Positions 1-8,704 of a stretch of DNA of 64,000 nt are shown here, piece by piece (position 1 is the first letter of the stretch; the number at the start of each line of letters is the position of its first letter). Position numbers and translations under genes: made by a program. This DNA is from DASWJS01 sp036397035 (GTDB lineage: Bacteria; Actinomycetota; AC-67): assembly GCA_036397035.1 (NCBI GenBank), contig DASWJS010000017.1, positions 241,338 through 305,337 of the forward strand, in the 5' to 3' direction. Below the pieces are notes generated by a model. The model was not told the DNA's origin. It did no database searches and worked only from the letters and a program-made list of their open reading frames with translations.

Positions 1-34
1 CGGACGGCCGAGCGGCGCTGATCGCGCCCGCGCT

Positions 35-79
35 CGTTCGGCCCGGTGCCGTTCGGCCCAGCGCCGCTCAGCCCAGTGC
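35..79. repeat. Three tandem 15-bp imperfect repeats at the dapL stop
   Basis: Three adjacent 15-mers (35-49, 50-64, 65-79) share the pattern CGTTCGGCCCRGYGC with a few substitutions. The third contains the dapL stop codon. A local tandem duplication around the 3' end of dapL is the simplest explanation. No function is inferred. Confidence 0.5.
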
Positions 80-1231
80 CTTGCGTATCCGTTCCAACCC
101 CTCCTCGATCCTGTCGTCGGGGACCGTCAGGCTGAAACGCACGAAGCCTTCGCCCGACGGGCCGTACCCGCGCCCGGGCGGGACCACGACGCCGGCCTCC
201 TCCAGCAGCAGCGTCGCGAAGGACGCCGAGTCGTGCCCGTCCGGCACCGGCGCCCACACGAACACGCTGCCCTTCGGCGACTCGACCGGTACGCCCACGT
301 CGAGCAGCGTGTCCACCACGCGGTCGCGGCGGCGCCGGTAGGTCGCGCGCAGCTCGTCCAGGAACTCCTGCGGCCCGTCGAGCGCGGCGACGCCGGCGCG
401 CTGGATCGCGTTGAAGATGCCGGAATCCACGTTGGTCTTTACCCGTCCGAGCGCCTCGACCGCCACCGGATTTCCGCACGCCCACCCGATGCGCCAGCCG
501 GTCATGTTGTAGGTCTTCGACAGCGAGTGAAACTCGATCGCGCGGTCCATGCCGCCGGGGACTTCCAGGATGCTCGGCGCGCTGAAGCCGTCGTAGCACA
601 GCTCGGAGTAGGCGTTGTCGTAGGCGATCAGCAGGTCGTGCTCCGCCGCGAAGGCGACCGCGCGCGCGAGCTGTTCGGTCGTCGCGACGGCCGCGGTCGG
701 GTTGGACGGGTAGTTCAGCCAGAGCACCTTCGCGTTCGCCGGCACGTCCACCGCGTCGAAGTCCGGAAAGAAGTCGTTCTCCGCCGAGAGCGGGAGGAAC
801 ACGACCTCGCCGCCGGCCATCAGCGTGCCGACTTCGTAGACCGGGTAGGCGGGATCGGGCACGAGCACCACGTCGCCCGGGTCCACGAACGCGACCGGCA
901 GGTGGAAGATCCCCTCCTTCGACCCGACGAGCGGTTGCACCTGCGTCGCCGGGTCGAGCGTCACGCCGAAGCGCCGGCCGTAGAAGCGCGCGACCGCCTC
1001 CCGGAAGGCGGGCAGGCCGTAGTAGGACGGATACTGGTGCGTGCTCGCGTCCTCGACGGCTTCCTTCAGCGCCGCGACGATGTGCGGCGGCGTCGGGCGG
1101 TCGGGGTCGCCGACGCCGAAGGAGATCACGTCCGCGCCCTCGGCGCGCTTCTCCGCCACCTTCCGGTCGATCTCGGCGAACAGGTACGGGGGAAGGTTCT
1201 GGATGCGTCGCGCGAGCCTCAGTTCGATCAC
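68..1231 (-). CDS. dapL: LL-diaminopimelate aminotransferase (fold-type I PLP enzyme)
   Basis: This 387-residue PLP aminotransferase probably converts tetrahydrodipicolinate directly to LL-diaminopimelate, bypassing the succinylase or acetylase steps of lysine synthesis. The segment VGSKEGI, the NYPSNPT cofactor-binding stretch and SLSKTYNMTGWRIG, which holds the PLP lysine, are those of the LL-DAP aminotransferase group. The GTG start at 1231 overlaps the dapF stop (GTGA), so the two genes are translationally coupled. Adjacent dapF acts on this enzyme's product, which supports the assignment over a generic aspartate aminotransferase. Cytosolic; last gene of the miaB-miaA-dapF-dapL operon. 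Another substrate within the DapC/DapL-like group remains possible. Confidence 0.85.
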   Translation of the reverse strand: MIELRLARRIQNLPPYLFAEIDRKVAEKRAEGADVISFGVGDPDRPTPPHIVAALKEAVEDASTHQYPSYYGLPAFREAVARFYGRRFGVTLDPATQVQPLVGSKEGIFHLPVAFVDPGDVVLVPDPAYPVYEVGTLMAGGEVVFLPLSAENDFFPDFDAVDVPANAKVLWLNYPSNPTAAVATTEQLARAVAFAAEHDLLIAYDNAYSELCYDGFSAPSILEVPGGMDRAIEFHSLSKTYNMTGWRIGWACGNPVAVEALGRVKTNVDSGIFNAIQRAGVAALDGPQEFLDELRATYRRRRDRVVDTLLDVGVPVESPKGSVFVWAPVPDGHDSASFATLLLEEAGVVVPPGRGYGPSGEGFVRFSLTVPDDRIEEGLERIRKALG

Positions 1232-2094
1232 CCTTTCGATTCCAGCAGTCGTGTGATGCCCGGGCCGAGCGTGCCTTCGAAGACCTCCTCGGCCGGGCCG
1301 GTCATGAACACGGTCTCGGACGTCCATTCGATCTCGAGCGTGCCGCCGGGCAGGTGTACGGCGACGCTCCGCCCGGTGAGGCCGCGCAGGTTCGCGGCGA
1401 CCGCCGTCGCACAGGCGCCCGTGCCGCACGCCTGCGTCTCCCCGACCCCGCGCTCCCACACGCGCACACGGACCTCGTGGTCGTTCAGCACGCGCGTGAA
1501 CTCGACGTTGGTCTTCGCGGGAAACAGGTCCATCGTCTCGATCGCGGGGCCGAGCCGCTCGAAGGGAACCACGCCGGAATCGGGCAGAGCGTCGAGGAAC
1601 AGCACGCAATGCGGGTTGCCCATCGACACGCACGCCGCTTCGAACGTGTAGCCGAGCGCCTCGACCTTCTCGTGCAGGGGGTCGCCATCGCCGGTCATCG
1701 GGATCGCCGCGCGTTCGAGGATCGGCGCGCCCATGTCGACGCGCGCGCGCGCGACCACGCCCCGATCGTCGCGCTCGACCGTGACCGGCTTGACGCCCGC
1801 GCGCGTGGCGACGGCCAGCGCGTCGCCCGCGTGGATCCCGCGATCGACCACGTACTTCGCGAGCGTCCGGATGCCGTTGCCGCACATCTCTGCCACGTCG
1901 CCGTCGGCGTTGTAGTAGTCCATGAAGAAGTCGGCGGTCTCGGCCCTGACGATGCGGATGAGCCCGTCGGCGCCGACGCCCTTGTGGCGGTTGCAGAGCG
2001 CCGCGACGAACCGCGCGGTCGGGGTGAAGGTGTCGTCGAGGTCTTCGATCAGGACGAAGTCGTTCCCCGCCCCGTGCGCCTTCACGAACCGCAT
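1228..2094 (-). CDS. dapF: Diaminopimelate epimerase
   Basis: This 288-residue protein interconverts LL- and meso-diaminopimelate, giving the precursor of peptidoglycan and lysine. Both catalytic cysteines are visible, one in EMCGNGIRT and one in GETQACGTGACA, and these define the cofactor-independent epimerase. The ATG at 2094 is chosen because MRFVKAHGAGNDF is the conserved N-terminus; the upstream in-frame extension (AGGRENGAG) looks like noncoding leader. The gene lies 13 nt downstream of miaA and overlaps dapL. The length is normal for DapF. Confidence 0.96.
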   Translation of the reverse strand: MRFVKAHGAGNDFVLIEDLDDTFTPTARFVAALCNRHKGVGADGLIRIVRAETADFFMDYYNADGDVAEMCGNGIRTLAKYVVDRGIHAGDALAVATRAGVKPVTVERDDRGVVARARVDMGAPILERAAIPMTGDGDPLHEKVEALGYTFEAACVSMGNPHCVLFLDALPDSGVVPFERLGPAIETMDLFPAKTNVEFTRVLNDHEVRVRVWERGVGETQACGTGACATAVAANLRGLTGRSVAVHLPGGTLEIEWTSETVFMTGPAEEVFEGTLGPGITRLLESKG

Positions 2095-2107
2095 GCCGGC
2101 TCCATTC

Positions 2108-3034
2108 TCACGCCCGCCCGCTCCCGACGAGCGAGCCACGCAAGTATGCCCGGACCTCCTCGCCCGCGCGCTCGAGTTCCGTGGCGTCGAACCAGCGCAC
2201 GCGCGGGTCGGCGGCGAACCACCGGCGCTGCCGCTTCGCGAGCCGGACGGTCGAGCGCGTCGCCGCCTCCAGGAAGCCGGCGCGATCGATCCGGCCGTCG
2301 ATCAGCGCGAGCGCTTCCCGGTACCCGGCCGCCTGCGACGCCGTGAGCGCCTCGCGAAACCCGCGCTCGACCAGCACGCGCACTTCGTCGAGCAACCCGG
2401 CTTCCAGCATCCCTTCGAGCCGCGCCCGGATCCGTTCGCGCAGCGGCTCCGCCGGCAGGTCGAGCCCCGCGACGAGCACGCCCGGCGCGTGCCGCTCCCA
2501 CTCGTCCCTGAACGAGGAGAAGGGCCGGCCCGTCAGCTCGATCACCTCCAGCGCGCGCACGATCCGGCGCGCGTTGCCGGCCTCGATCGCCGCGGCGGCG
2601 ACGCGGTCGCGCCGGACGAGCAGCGCGCGCAGCTCGGCGAGCGGGCGCGCCTGCAAGCCCGCCCGAACGGCGGCGTCGGCCGGCGGGAATCGCAGCTCGT
2701 CGACGACGGCTCGGAAGTAGAGGCCGGACCCGCCGGCGAGCAGCGGGGTCGATCCGCGCGCGGCGATGCCCTCGATCGCCGTGCGCGCCTCGGCTTGGAA
2801 GCGCGCGACTGTAAAGGTCTCGTTCGGTTCGGCCAGGTCGAGCAGGTGGTGCCGGACGCGCGCGCGATCCGCGGCCGTCGGCTTCGCCGTCCCGACGTCC
2901 ACCCCCCGGTACACGGTCATCGAGTCGACGCAGACGATCTCGGCGCGGAAGTCCGCAGCGATGCCGAGCGCAACCGCCGACTTGCCCGTCGCCGTGGGCC
3001 CGACGATCGCGAGCGTGCGCGGCTCGGCCGTCAC
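2108..3034 (-). CDS. miaA: tRNA dimethylallyltransferase
   Basis: MiaA, 308 aa, adds a dimethylallyl group to N6 of A37 in tRNAs that read UNN codons. The N-terminal P-loop GPTATGKS (about residues 10-17) and the DSMTVYRGVDVGTAKP segment are diagnostic. The family SQAAGYREAL motif and the C-terminal RLAKRQRRWF element are also present. The GTG start overlaps the miaB stop, and MiaB then thiolates the MiaA product, so the enzymes of consecutive steps are coupled. Length matches the family. Confidence 0.96.
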   Translation of the reverse strand: MTAEPRTLAIVGPTATGKSAVALGIAADFRAEIVCVDSMTVYRGVDVGTAKPTAADRARVRHHLLDLAEPNETFTVARFQAEARTAIEGIAARGSTPLLAGGSGLYFRAVVDELRFPPADAAVRAGLQARPLAELRALLVRRDRVAAAAIEAGNARRIVRALEVIELTGRPFSSFRDEWERHAPGVLVAGLDLPAEPLRERIRARLEGMLEAGLLDEVRVLVERGFREALTASQAAGYREALALIDGRIDRAGFLEAATRSTVRLAKRQRRWFAADPRVRWFDATELERAGEEVRAYLRGSLVGSGRA

Positions 3035-4344
3035 GCCGGGACGCCGTCCAGGTGGTGCGGGTGCGCGCCGGTGATCCGCGCGTGGGTGAACGCGCCCGCG
3101 TCCAGTCCTCCGGTGGGCAGGTGCACGATCTTGTTCGTCCGCGTCCGCGCGGTGACGCGCGCGGGATCCTTCCGGCTCGGGCCTTCGACGAGCACCTCGA
3201 CGGTGGCGTCGACCGTCGCCTCGTTGCGCGCCAGCGAGATGCGCTCCTGCAGTGCCACCAGCCGCTCGAAGCGCTCCTGCACGACCGCGGGCGGGACCTG
3301 GTCCGGCATCGCGCTCGCGTCGGTGAACGGCCGCGGCGAGTACTTGAAGGTGTAGGCCGAGTCGAAGCCGGCCGCCTCGGTGACGCGCAACGTCTGCGCG
3401 AAGTCCTCCTCGGTCTCGCCGGGGAACCCGACGATGATGTCCGTCGAGACGGCGAGGCCCGGGATCGCGGCGCGCAGCTCGTCGAGCCACGACAGGTAGC
3501 GGGCGCTGCGGTAGCTCCGGCGCATCCGGCGCAGCACGTCGTCGGACCCGGACTGCATCGGGAAGTGGATGTGCTCGCATACGACGCTGCTTTCGGCCAT
3601 CGCCTCGATCACGCCGGGCGTGAAGTCGTGCGGGTGCGGGCTGGTGAAGCGGACGCGGCGCAGGCCCGCGACGCCGTCGAGCGCGCGAAGCAGCTCGGCG
3701 AACATCGGGCGGCCGTCCAGGTCGCGCCCGTAGGTGTTGACGTTCTGCCCGAGCAGCGTCACCTCGACGACGCCGTCGGCGACGAGGTCGTGGGCCTCGC
3801 CGAGGACCTCGCCGAGCCGCCGGGAGACCTGCCTTCCGCGCACGTGCGGCACGATGCAGAACGAGCACGCGTTGTCGCACCCCACGCTGACCGAGACCCA
3901 CGCGTGGAAGCGCTGCTCGCGCCGCGCCGGAAGAGCGCTCGGGAAGATCTCGGTCTGCTCTGCGAAGTCGAACGCGGGCACGCCGGTCGCCTCGCGCTCG
4001 TCCAGCAGGCGCGGCAGCTCGGCCACGCTGAAGGTGCCGAACGCCACGTCGACCCAGGGCGCCTTCTCCAGCACGAGCCCCTTGTCCTTCTGCACCTGGC
4101 AGCCGCCGACCGCCAGGCGCAGCTCCGGCCGCTTCTCCTTGAGCGCCTTGAGGTGACCGAGCGTCCCGTAGAGCCGGTTGTCGGCGTTCTCGCGGATCGC
4201 GCACGTGTTGAACAGCACGACGTCGGCTTCCTCCAACGCGTCCGCGCGCGCGTAGCCGTGCTGTTCGAGCAGACCCGCGATCCGCTCGGAGTCGTGCTCG
4301 TTCATCTGGCACCCGTAGGTGCGGATGAAGTACGTCTTGGGCAT
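3031..4344 (-). CDS. miaB: tRNA-2-methylthio-N6-dimethylallyladenosine synthase (radical SAM)
   Basis: This 437-residue methylthiotransferase makes ms2i6A37 in tRNA. The N-terminal UPF0004 domain has its cluster cysteines in YGCQMN, NTCAIREN and VGGCQV. The radical-SAM motif is CDNACSFCIVPHVRG (about 150-165), and a TRAM-like RNA-binding tail closes the protein. The ATG at 4344 begins a typical MPKTYFIRTYGCQMN start. On the minus strand TACCAT lies 8 nt before the ATG, so the message may be leaderless. It is the first gene of the miaB-miaA-dapF-dapL operon and diverges from the FAH gene across 42 bp. Confidence 0.96.
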   Translation of the reverse strand: MPKTYFIRTYGCQMNEHDSERIAGLLEQHGYARADALEEADVVLFNTCAIRENADNRLYGTLGHLKALKEKRPELRLAVGGCQVQKDKGLVLEKAPWVDVAFGTFSVAELPRLLDEREATGVPAFDFAEQTEIFPSALPARREQRFHAWVSVSVGCDNACSFCIVPHVRGRQVSRRLGEVLGEAHDLVADGVVEVTLLGQNVNTYGRDLDGRPMFAELLRALDGVAGLRRVRFTSPHPHDFTPGVIEAMAESSVVCEHIHFPMQSGSDDVLRRMRRSYRSARYLSWLDELRAAIPGLAVSTDIIVGFPGETEEDFAQTLRVTEAAGFDSAYTFKYSPRPFTDASAMPDQVPPAVVQERFERLVALQERISLARNEATVDATVEVLVEGPSRKDPARVTARTRTNKIVHLPTGGLDAGAFTHARITGAHPHHLDGVPA

Positions 4345-4352
4345 CGCGAGCC

Positions 4353-4378
4353 ATGGTACCGGGCCGACCCGTTAGCAT
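4353..4378. promoter_or_regulatory. Back-to-back leaderless promoters for miaB and the FAH gene
   Basis: The 42-bp gap between divergent ATG codons holds TACCAT on the minus strand (4358-4353), 8 nt before miaB. It also holds TAGCAT on the plus strand (4373-4378), 8 nt before the FAH-family gene. Neither gene has a Shine-Dalgarno sequence. The -35 region of each promoter must overlap the other, so mutual interference is possible. This is inferred from spacing and composition only. Confidence 0.5.
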
Positions 4379-4386
4379 CGCCCGCG

Positions 4387-5232
4387 ATGCGATTGGTCCG
4401 ATTCGACGGCGGCGACGGGCGCGCGCGGCCGGGGCGGCTCGAAGGCGAGACGGTCGTGGACCTGTCGGCGGCCGCCCCGACGATGGAAGCGCTGATCGCG
4501 CAGGGCCTGCCCGCCGCGGTGGACGGTCCGGCGCGCGCGCTCGGCGCCGTGCGGCTCCTGGCGCCGCTGCGCCCCGCGTCTCTGCGCGACTTCCTCGCGT
4601 TCGAGGACCACGCGAAGGCCGGTGCCGCGCGCAGAGGCGAAGACCTGAATCCCGCCTGGTACGACGCGCCGGTCTACTACAAGGGAAACCACCGCTCGAT
4701 CCTCGGGCCCGGCGAGCCTCTCCCGTGGCCGTCGTTCAGCGAGCGACTCGACTTCGAGCTGGAGCTGGCGTGCGTGATCGGCGCGCGCGGTCGCGACCTG
4801 TCGGTCGAGCAGGCGCGCGATTACGTCTTCGGCTACACGATCATGAACGACTGGAGCGCACGCGACGTGCAGCGAGCGGAGATGGCGATGCGGCTGGGCC
4901 CGGCGAAGTCGAAGGACTTCGCGACGAGCCTCGGTCCGTGCATCGTGACCGCCGACGAGTTCGAGCCGTGGAACGGTTTGTCCATGGCGGTTCGCGTCAA
5001 CGACGAGACATGGTTCGAAACCACGAACGCGACGATGCATTGGACCTTCGAGCAGATGATCGCGCACGTGTCCCGAGACGAGGACGTCTTCCCGTGCGAC
5101 GTCTACGGCAGCGGCACCGCGCACCGGGGATGCGGGCTCGACCTCGATCGCTGGATCGCGCGCGGCGACGTCGTCGAGCTTCGCATCGACGGGATCGGCA
5201 CGTTGCGAACCCCCGTCGTTTCGCACTCGTAA
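4387..5232 (+). CDS. Fumarylacetoacetate hydrolase (FAH) family protein
   Basis: This 281-residue FAH-fold hydrolase probably cleaves fumarylacetoacetate to fumarate and acetoacetate, the last step of homogentisate breakdown. The catalytic domain fills the C-terminal two thirds. FELELACVIG carries metal-binding acidic residues, and YTIMNDWSARDVQ and PAKSKDFATSLGP are family signatures. FAH-fold proteins have varied substrates (acylpyruvases, FAA hydrolase), so the assignment rests on the nearby hmgA and hppD genes. The ATG at 4387 sits 8 nt after TAGCAT with no Shine-Dalgarno, consistent with a leaderless message. The mycothiol-type isomerase follows 42 nt downstream. Confidence 0.85.
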   Translation: MRLVRFDGGDGRARPGRLEGETVVDLSAAAPTMEALIAQGLPAAVDGPARALGAVRLLAPLRPASLRDFLAFEDHAKAGAARRGEDLNPAWYDAPVYYKGNHRSILGPGEPLPWPSFSERLDFELELACVIGARGRDLSVEQARDYVFGYTIMNDWSARDVQRAEMAMRLGPAKSKDFATSLGPCIVTADEFEPWNGLSMAVRVNDETWFETTNATMHWTFEQMIAHVSRDEDVFPCDVYGSGTAHRGCGLDLDRWIARGDVVELRIDGIGTLRTPVVSHS

Positions 5233-5274
5233 AGGCCGCACGCTAGGGTCCGCCCAACGGAAAGGAGTCCTTCC

Positions 5275-6006
5275 ATGCCCGATCTCGCAACGGCGTACGC
5301 GGACACGCGACGGTCGATGATCGACCTCGCGCGCGACGCGGACCTGACGGCGCGCGTGCCCGCGTGCCCCGACTGGAACGTCAAGCAGTTGATCGCCCAC
5401 GTGACGAGCGTCGCCGGTTCGCTCGCAGGCGGCCAGATCCCCCCGGACTTCGACCCGGTCGGCTCGATGATCGACGAAGAGCGCGCGGTGATCCGCGAGG
5501 CCCACATCGCGAAGACGCTGGCGCAGCGCGAGCACCTGCCCATCGAGGAGATCGTCAAGGAGTGGGAGGAGTCGGGCCTCGTCGTCGACGCCATGATCCG
5601 TGGCGAGCGGCCGTTCCCCGACGGCTCGCCGCCGTTCCCGGAATGGATCGTCATGACCGACGCCGCCATCCACCATCACGACCTGCGCGGCGCGATCGGC
5701 GTGCCGGGCGACCGCGACTCGCTTGCGACCGGGCTCGCTTTGCGTTCCTACGTCGAGGCGATGCGCTTCCGCTCCGCCGCCGAGGGGCGGCCCGCCTTCA
5801 CGCTGATCGCGGGACCCCGCTCGTGGGTGATCGGCAACGGCGACCCCGTCGCGACGCTCACCGCCGATCCATTCGAGCTGTCGCGCACCGTCAGCGGCCG
5901 CCGCAGCCCCGAGCAGATTCGCGCCTACGACTGGGACGGCGATCCCGGGCCCGTCCTCGACCTGTTCTACCCGTACGGTCCCCGGGCCGACGAGCTGGTC
6001 GAGTAA
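5275..6006 (+). CDS. Mycothiol-dependent maleylpyruvate isomerase-type (DinB-like) protein; candidate maleylacetoacetate isomerase
   Basis: The 243-residue protein has the N-terminal MDMPI/DinB four-helix domain. Key segments are CPDWNVKQLIAHV (His42) and a later DAAIHHHDLRGA stretch supplying candidate metal ligands. Mycothiol-dependent members isomerise cis-dienoyl acids in actinobacteria that lack glutathione. It sits between the FAH gene and hmgA/hppD, so the inferred role is maleylacetoacetate to fumarylacetoacetate. A good Shine-Dalgarno (AAAGGAG) precedes the ATG, and TAGGGT about 26 nt upstream may be its own -10. The family also contains uncharacterised thiol transferases, so the substrate is not certain. 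It converges on hmgA with an 18-nt gap. Confidence 0.75.
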   Translation: MPDLATAYADTRRSMIDLARDADLTARVPACPDWNVKQLIAHVTSVAGSLAGGQIPPDFDPVGSMIDEERAVIREAHIAKTLAQREHLPIEEIVKEWEESGLVVDAMIRGERPFPDGSPPFPEWIVMTDAAIHHHDLRGAIGVPGDRDSLATGLALRSYVEAMRFRSAAEGRPAFTLIAGPRSWVIGNGDPVATLTADPFELSRTVSGRRSPEQIRAYDWDGDPGPVLDLFYPYGPRADELVE

Positions 6007-6024
6007 CGCCCCGTCGACGAGCGG

Positions 6025-7116
6025 CTAGTCGAGCAGGCCGAGGCCGCGGGCCCAGCTCGTGGCGTAGCCATCGACCTCGACGTCCTTGAGGTCGGGCGCC
6101 AGCGCGAGCGGCTTCTCGGACTCCACCATCACCGCGACTTCGTCGGCGAACTCCTTGGTCTTGCCCGCCTCCATCGCCGCCGCTTGCGGCCCGTGATGAA
6201 GGCCCGCGGGGTGAACCGTGATCATCCCCGGCGAGATCCCGGCCCGCGAGAAGAACTCGCCGTCGTGGTAGAAGAGCACCTCGTCGCGGTCGATGTTCGC
6301 GTGGAAGAACGGCACGCGCAGCGCGCCCGGGTCGCCGGTCTCGGTCGGTCGCGGCGCGAACGTGCACACTTCGAACCCGTCGTTCTCCCACGTGCAGTGG
6401 ACGCTCGGCGGCAGGTGGTAGCGCGGCGAGACGACCGGCCGGAAGTCCCTCACGTTCAATCGCATCGGCACCAGGTCGCCCTGCCAGCCGACGACGTCGA
6501 GCGGATGGTACGGGTAGGTGAGCCGGGTGGACGCGTCGCCGCGCATCACGACGACGTGGAACTCCCCTTGCTCGTCGTGTGCCTTCGGCTCGGGCGTTTC
6601 GATCACGCCGGGGTCGAACTGCGCGTGGCGCCCGAGCATCCCGCGGTCTGGCAGGCGGTACTCACCGGATCCCTCGATCACGTAGACGAAGACCTCGCCG
6701 GCGGGCACCAGCCGGTGGGTCGTCCCCTTCGGCACGATCAGGTAGTCGCCGCGTTCGAAGGCGAGCGGCCCGTAGTCGGTCTCCAGCGTTCCTTCGCCGC
6801 GATGCACGAAGTAGCAGAGGTCGCCGTTGGCGTCGCGGATGAAGTAGGGCAACGGCTCGGCGGCCTTCGACACGAACAGCCGGACGTCGTCGTTGTGCGC
6901 GACCGGCGTCCACTGGCCGGCGGGGAGATCGCCCAGGTTGAACGCGCGCGGCCGGAGCGGCCCGTCGACCTTCGTCCACGCCGTCGGTGGGTGCGTGCGG
7001 TACAGGTGGGACGCGCGTCCGGCGAAGGACTCGCGTCCGTGCTCCTCCTCGAACGTGCCCTCGGGAAGGTCGACGTGCGCCTGCCGCGTGACGCGGCCTC
7101 GCGACAGCGGGAACAC
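6025..7116 (-). CDS. hmgA: Homogentisate 1,2-dioxygenase
   Basis: This Fe(II) ring-cleavage dioxygenase, 363 aa, converts homogentisate to maleylacetoacetate. Two cupin-like halves are visible. Iron ligands are likely in HANIDRDEVLFYHDGEF (His and Glu) and the HPAGLHHGPQ segment near the C-terminus. It is of the short bacterial type, below the roughly 430-445 residues of the eukaryotic enzyme. The GTG at 7116 directly follows the hppD stop, so the genes are coupled. Its substrate is the product of HppD. Confidence 0.92.
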   Translation of the reverse strand: MFPLSRGRVTRQAHVDLPEGTFEEEHGRESFAGRASHLYRTHPPTAWTKVDGPLRPRAFNLGDLPAGQWTPVAHNDDVRLFVSKAAEPLPYFIRDANGDLCYFVHRGEGTLETDYGPLAFERGDYLIVPKGTTHRLVPAGEVFVYVIEGSGEYRLPDRGMLGRHAQFDPGVIETPEPKAHDEQGEFHVVVMRGDASTRLTYPYHPLDVVGWQGDLVPMRLNVRDFRPVVSPRYHLPPSVHCTWENDGFEVCTFAPRPTETGDPGALRVPFFHANIDRDEVLFYHDGEFFSRAGISPGMITVHPAGLHHGPQAAAMEAGKTKEFADEVAVMVESEKPLALAPDLKDVEVDGYATSWARGLGLLD

Positions 7117-8217
7117 CTACAGGGTCCCCCGCAGTTCCTGCTCGCGCTCGATCGCCTCGAACAACGCCTTGAAGTTTCCCAGCCCGAATCCGCGCGAGCC
7201 GTGACGCTGGATGATCTCGAAGAACACCGTGGGCCGATCCATCACCGGCTTGGTGAAGATCTGCAGCAGGTAGCCCTCTTCGTCGCGGTCCGCCAGGATC
7301 GCCAGGTCGCGCAAGGCGTCGACGTCCACCTCGTCGCGAAGGTCCGCGAAGCGGTCCGCGACCTCGTCGTAATAGGCGTCGGGCACACGCAGGAACTCAA
7401 CGCCGCGCGCGCGCAGCTCGCTCACAGTCCGCAGGATGTGATCGGTCCGCAGCGCCAGGTGTTGGACGCCCGGCCCGCGGTAGAACTCCAGGTACTCCTC
7501 GATCTGGGACTTCTTCTTCGCCGGCGCGGGCTCGTTGATCGGCAGCTTCACGCGGCCGACGCCGTCCCACATCACCTTCGACATCAAAGCCGTGTACTCG
7601 GTCGAAATCTGATCGTCGCGGAAATGGACCATGTTGGTGAAGCCCATCACGTCGGCGTAGTAGGACGCCCAGGTGTTCATCCGCCCCAGCTCCACGTTGC
7701 CGACGACGTGGTCGATCGACACCAGCGCCACCGCGCGGTCGTTATCGAATTCCGTCGGTGCGAAGCCGGGAAGGAAGATGCCGGAGTAGTCCTCGCGCTG
7801 GATGAGGGAGTGGACGGTGTCGCCGTAGGTCGCGATCGCCGCCCTGACCACCTTGCCGTGCTCGTCCTCGAAGACGGCCGGCTCCATGACGCTTCGCGCG
7901 CCCCGCCCGGTGGCCACGCGCCAGGCCTCCTCGGCGTCGGGCACCCGCAAGGCGACGTCTCTCACGCCGTCGCCGTGCCGGGCGACGTGGCGCGTGATCT
8001 CGGAGTCGGGCTCGAGCGACCCGGTGATCAGGAACCGGATCTCGCCTTGCGTCATCAGGTGCGAGACACGGTCGCGCACCCCGGTCTGCAGCCCGGCGAA
8101 CGCCTCGCGGTGAAAGTCGAACGCGTGCTCGAAGTAGTACGAGGATTGGGTGGCGTTGCCGACCCAGAACTCGACGTGATCGATACCGAGAATCGGAAAC
8201 GCGTCCGCAGACTCCAC
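7117..8217 (-). CDS. hppD: 4-hydroxyphenylpyruvate dioxygenase
   Basis: This 366-residue VOC-fold dioxygenase converts 4-hydroxyphenylpyruvate to homogentisate. The N-terminal VOC half begins ILGIDHVEFWVGN. The C-terminal half carries the 2-His-1-Glu iron site: His in VSIDHVVGN, His in GVQHLALRTDH, and Glu in FFEIIQRHG. The C-terminal gate helix GFGLGNFKALFEAIEREQ is typical. The GTG at 8217 follows a strong GGAGGTGAG Shine-Dalgarno. First gene of the hppD-hmgA operon. Confidence 0.95.
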   Translation of the reverse strand: MESADAFPILGIDHVEFWVGNATQSSYYFEHAFDFHREAFAGLQTGVRDRVSHLMTQGEIRFLITGSLEPDSEITRHVARHGDGVRDVALRVPDAEEAWRVATGRGARSVMEPAVFEDEHGKVVRAAIATYGDTVHSLIQREDYSGIFLPGFAPTEFDNDRAVALVSIDHVVGNVELGRMNTWASYYADVMGFTNMVHFRDDQISTEYTALMSKVMWDGVGRVKLPINEPAPAKKKSQIEEYLEFYRGPGVQHLALRTDHILRTVSELRARGVEFLRVPDAYYDEVADRFADLRDEVDVDALRDLAILADRDEEGYLLQIFTKPVMDRPTVFFEIIQRHGSRGFGLGNFKALFEAIEREQELRGTL

Positions 8218-8295
8218 GCCGCCTCACCTCCGGCGAACGCCCAACAGGCCCTTCGTCAGGCTATCACCGCGACCACCTCGAGTTGGGACCGGCGG

Positions 8296-8610
8296 TCAGG
8301 CTTCTCCTGCGGTCACCTCGGCCCCGGAAGAGACTTCGTGGCGGGCGCCGGTGCGGTCCTCGATCAGCAAGCGAATCGCCGTTCTGATCTCGCCGTCGAA
8401 ATCAAGCTCGTGGAACGCGGGACGGCACACGAGTTCGATGCCTTCCTCTTCCACGAACGAGCCGGCAATCGCGACGGCCTTGACGGCTTGGTTGAGCGCG
8501 CCCGCACCGATGACCTGCACACAGACATGGCCCTGTTCGCGGAGAATCCCCGCGATCGCGCCGGCCACTGCGTTGGGACTCGAGCGTCCCGAAACCTTCA
8601 GGATCTCCAT
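8296..8610 (-). CDS. spoVS: Stage V sporulation protein S (SpoVS) family protein
   Basis: The 104-residue product begins MEILKVSGRSSPNAVAGAIA, the hallmark of the Alba-like SpoVS family, and continues with GAGALNQAVKAVAIA. Family members are small nucleic-acid-binding-fold proteins that affect septation and spore development in Bacillus but also occur in non-sporulating lineages. The ATG at 8610 follows GGAGGG; the longer upstream frame lacks family similarity. It lies 94 nt downstream of rny on the same strand, the linkage also seen in Bacillus. Nothing else here indicates sporulation. Confidence 0.92.
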   Translation of the reverse strand: MEILKVSGRSSPNAVAGAIAGILREQGHVCVQVIGAGALNQAVKAVAIAGSFVEEEGIELVCRPAFHELDFDGEIRTAIRLLIEDRTGARHEVSSGAEVTAGEA

Positions 8611-8704
8611 GCAACCCTCCGTCGAAGCCTCGCAGCGGCCCAAACTGCGTCCTGAGGCACCAAAGCATAAGTGCACTCACGTCACGGAACAACCCTTCCT
8701 GTTG

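Noticed and set aside
8296..8610. Evidence for sporulation from spoVS
   Set aside because: SpoVS-family genes occur beside rny in many non-sporulating bacteria, and no other sporulation gene is present here.
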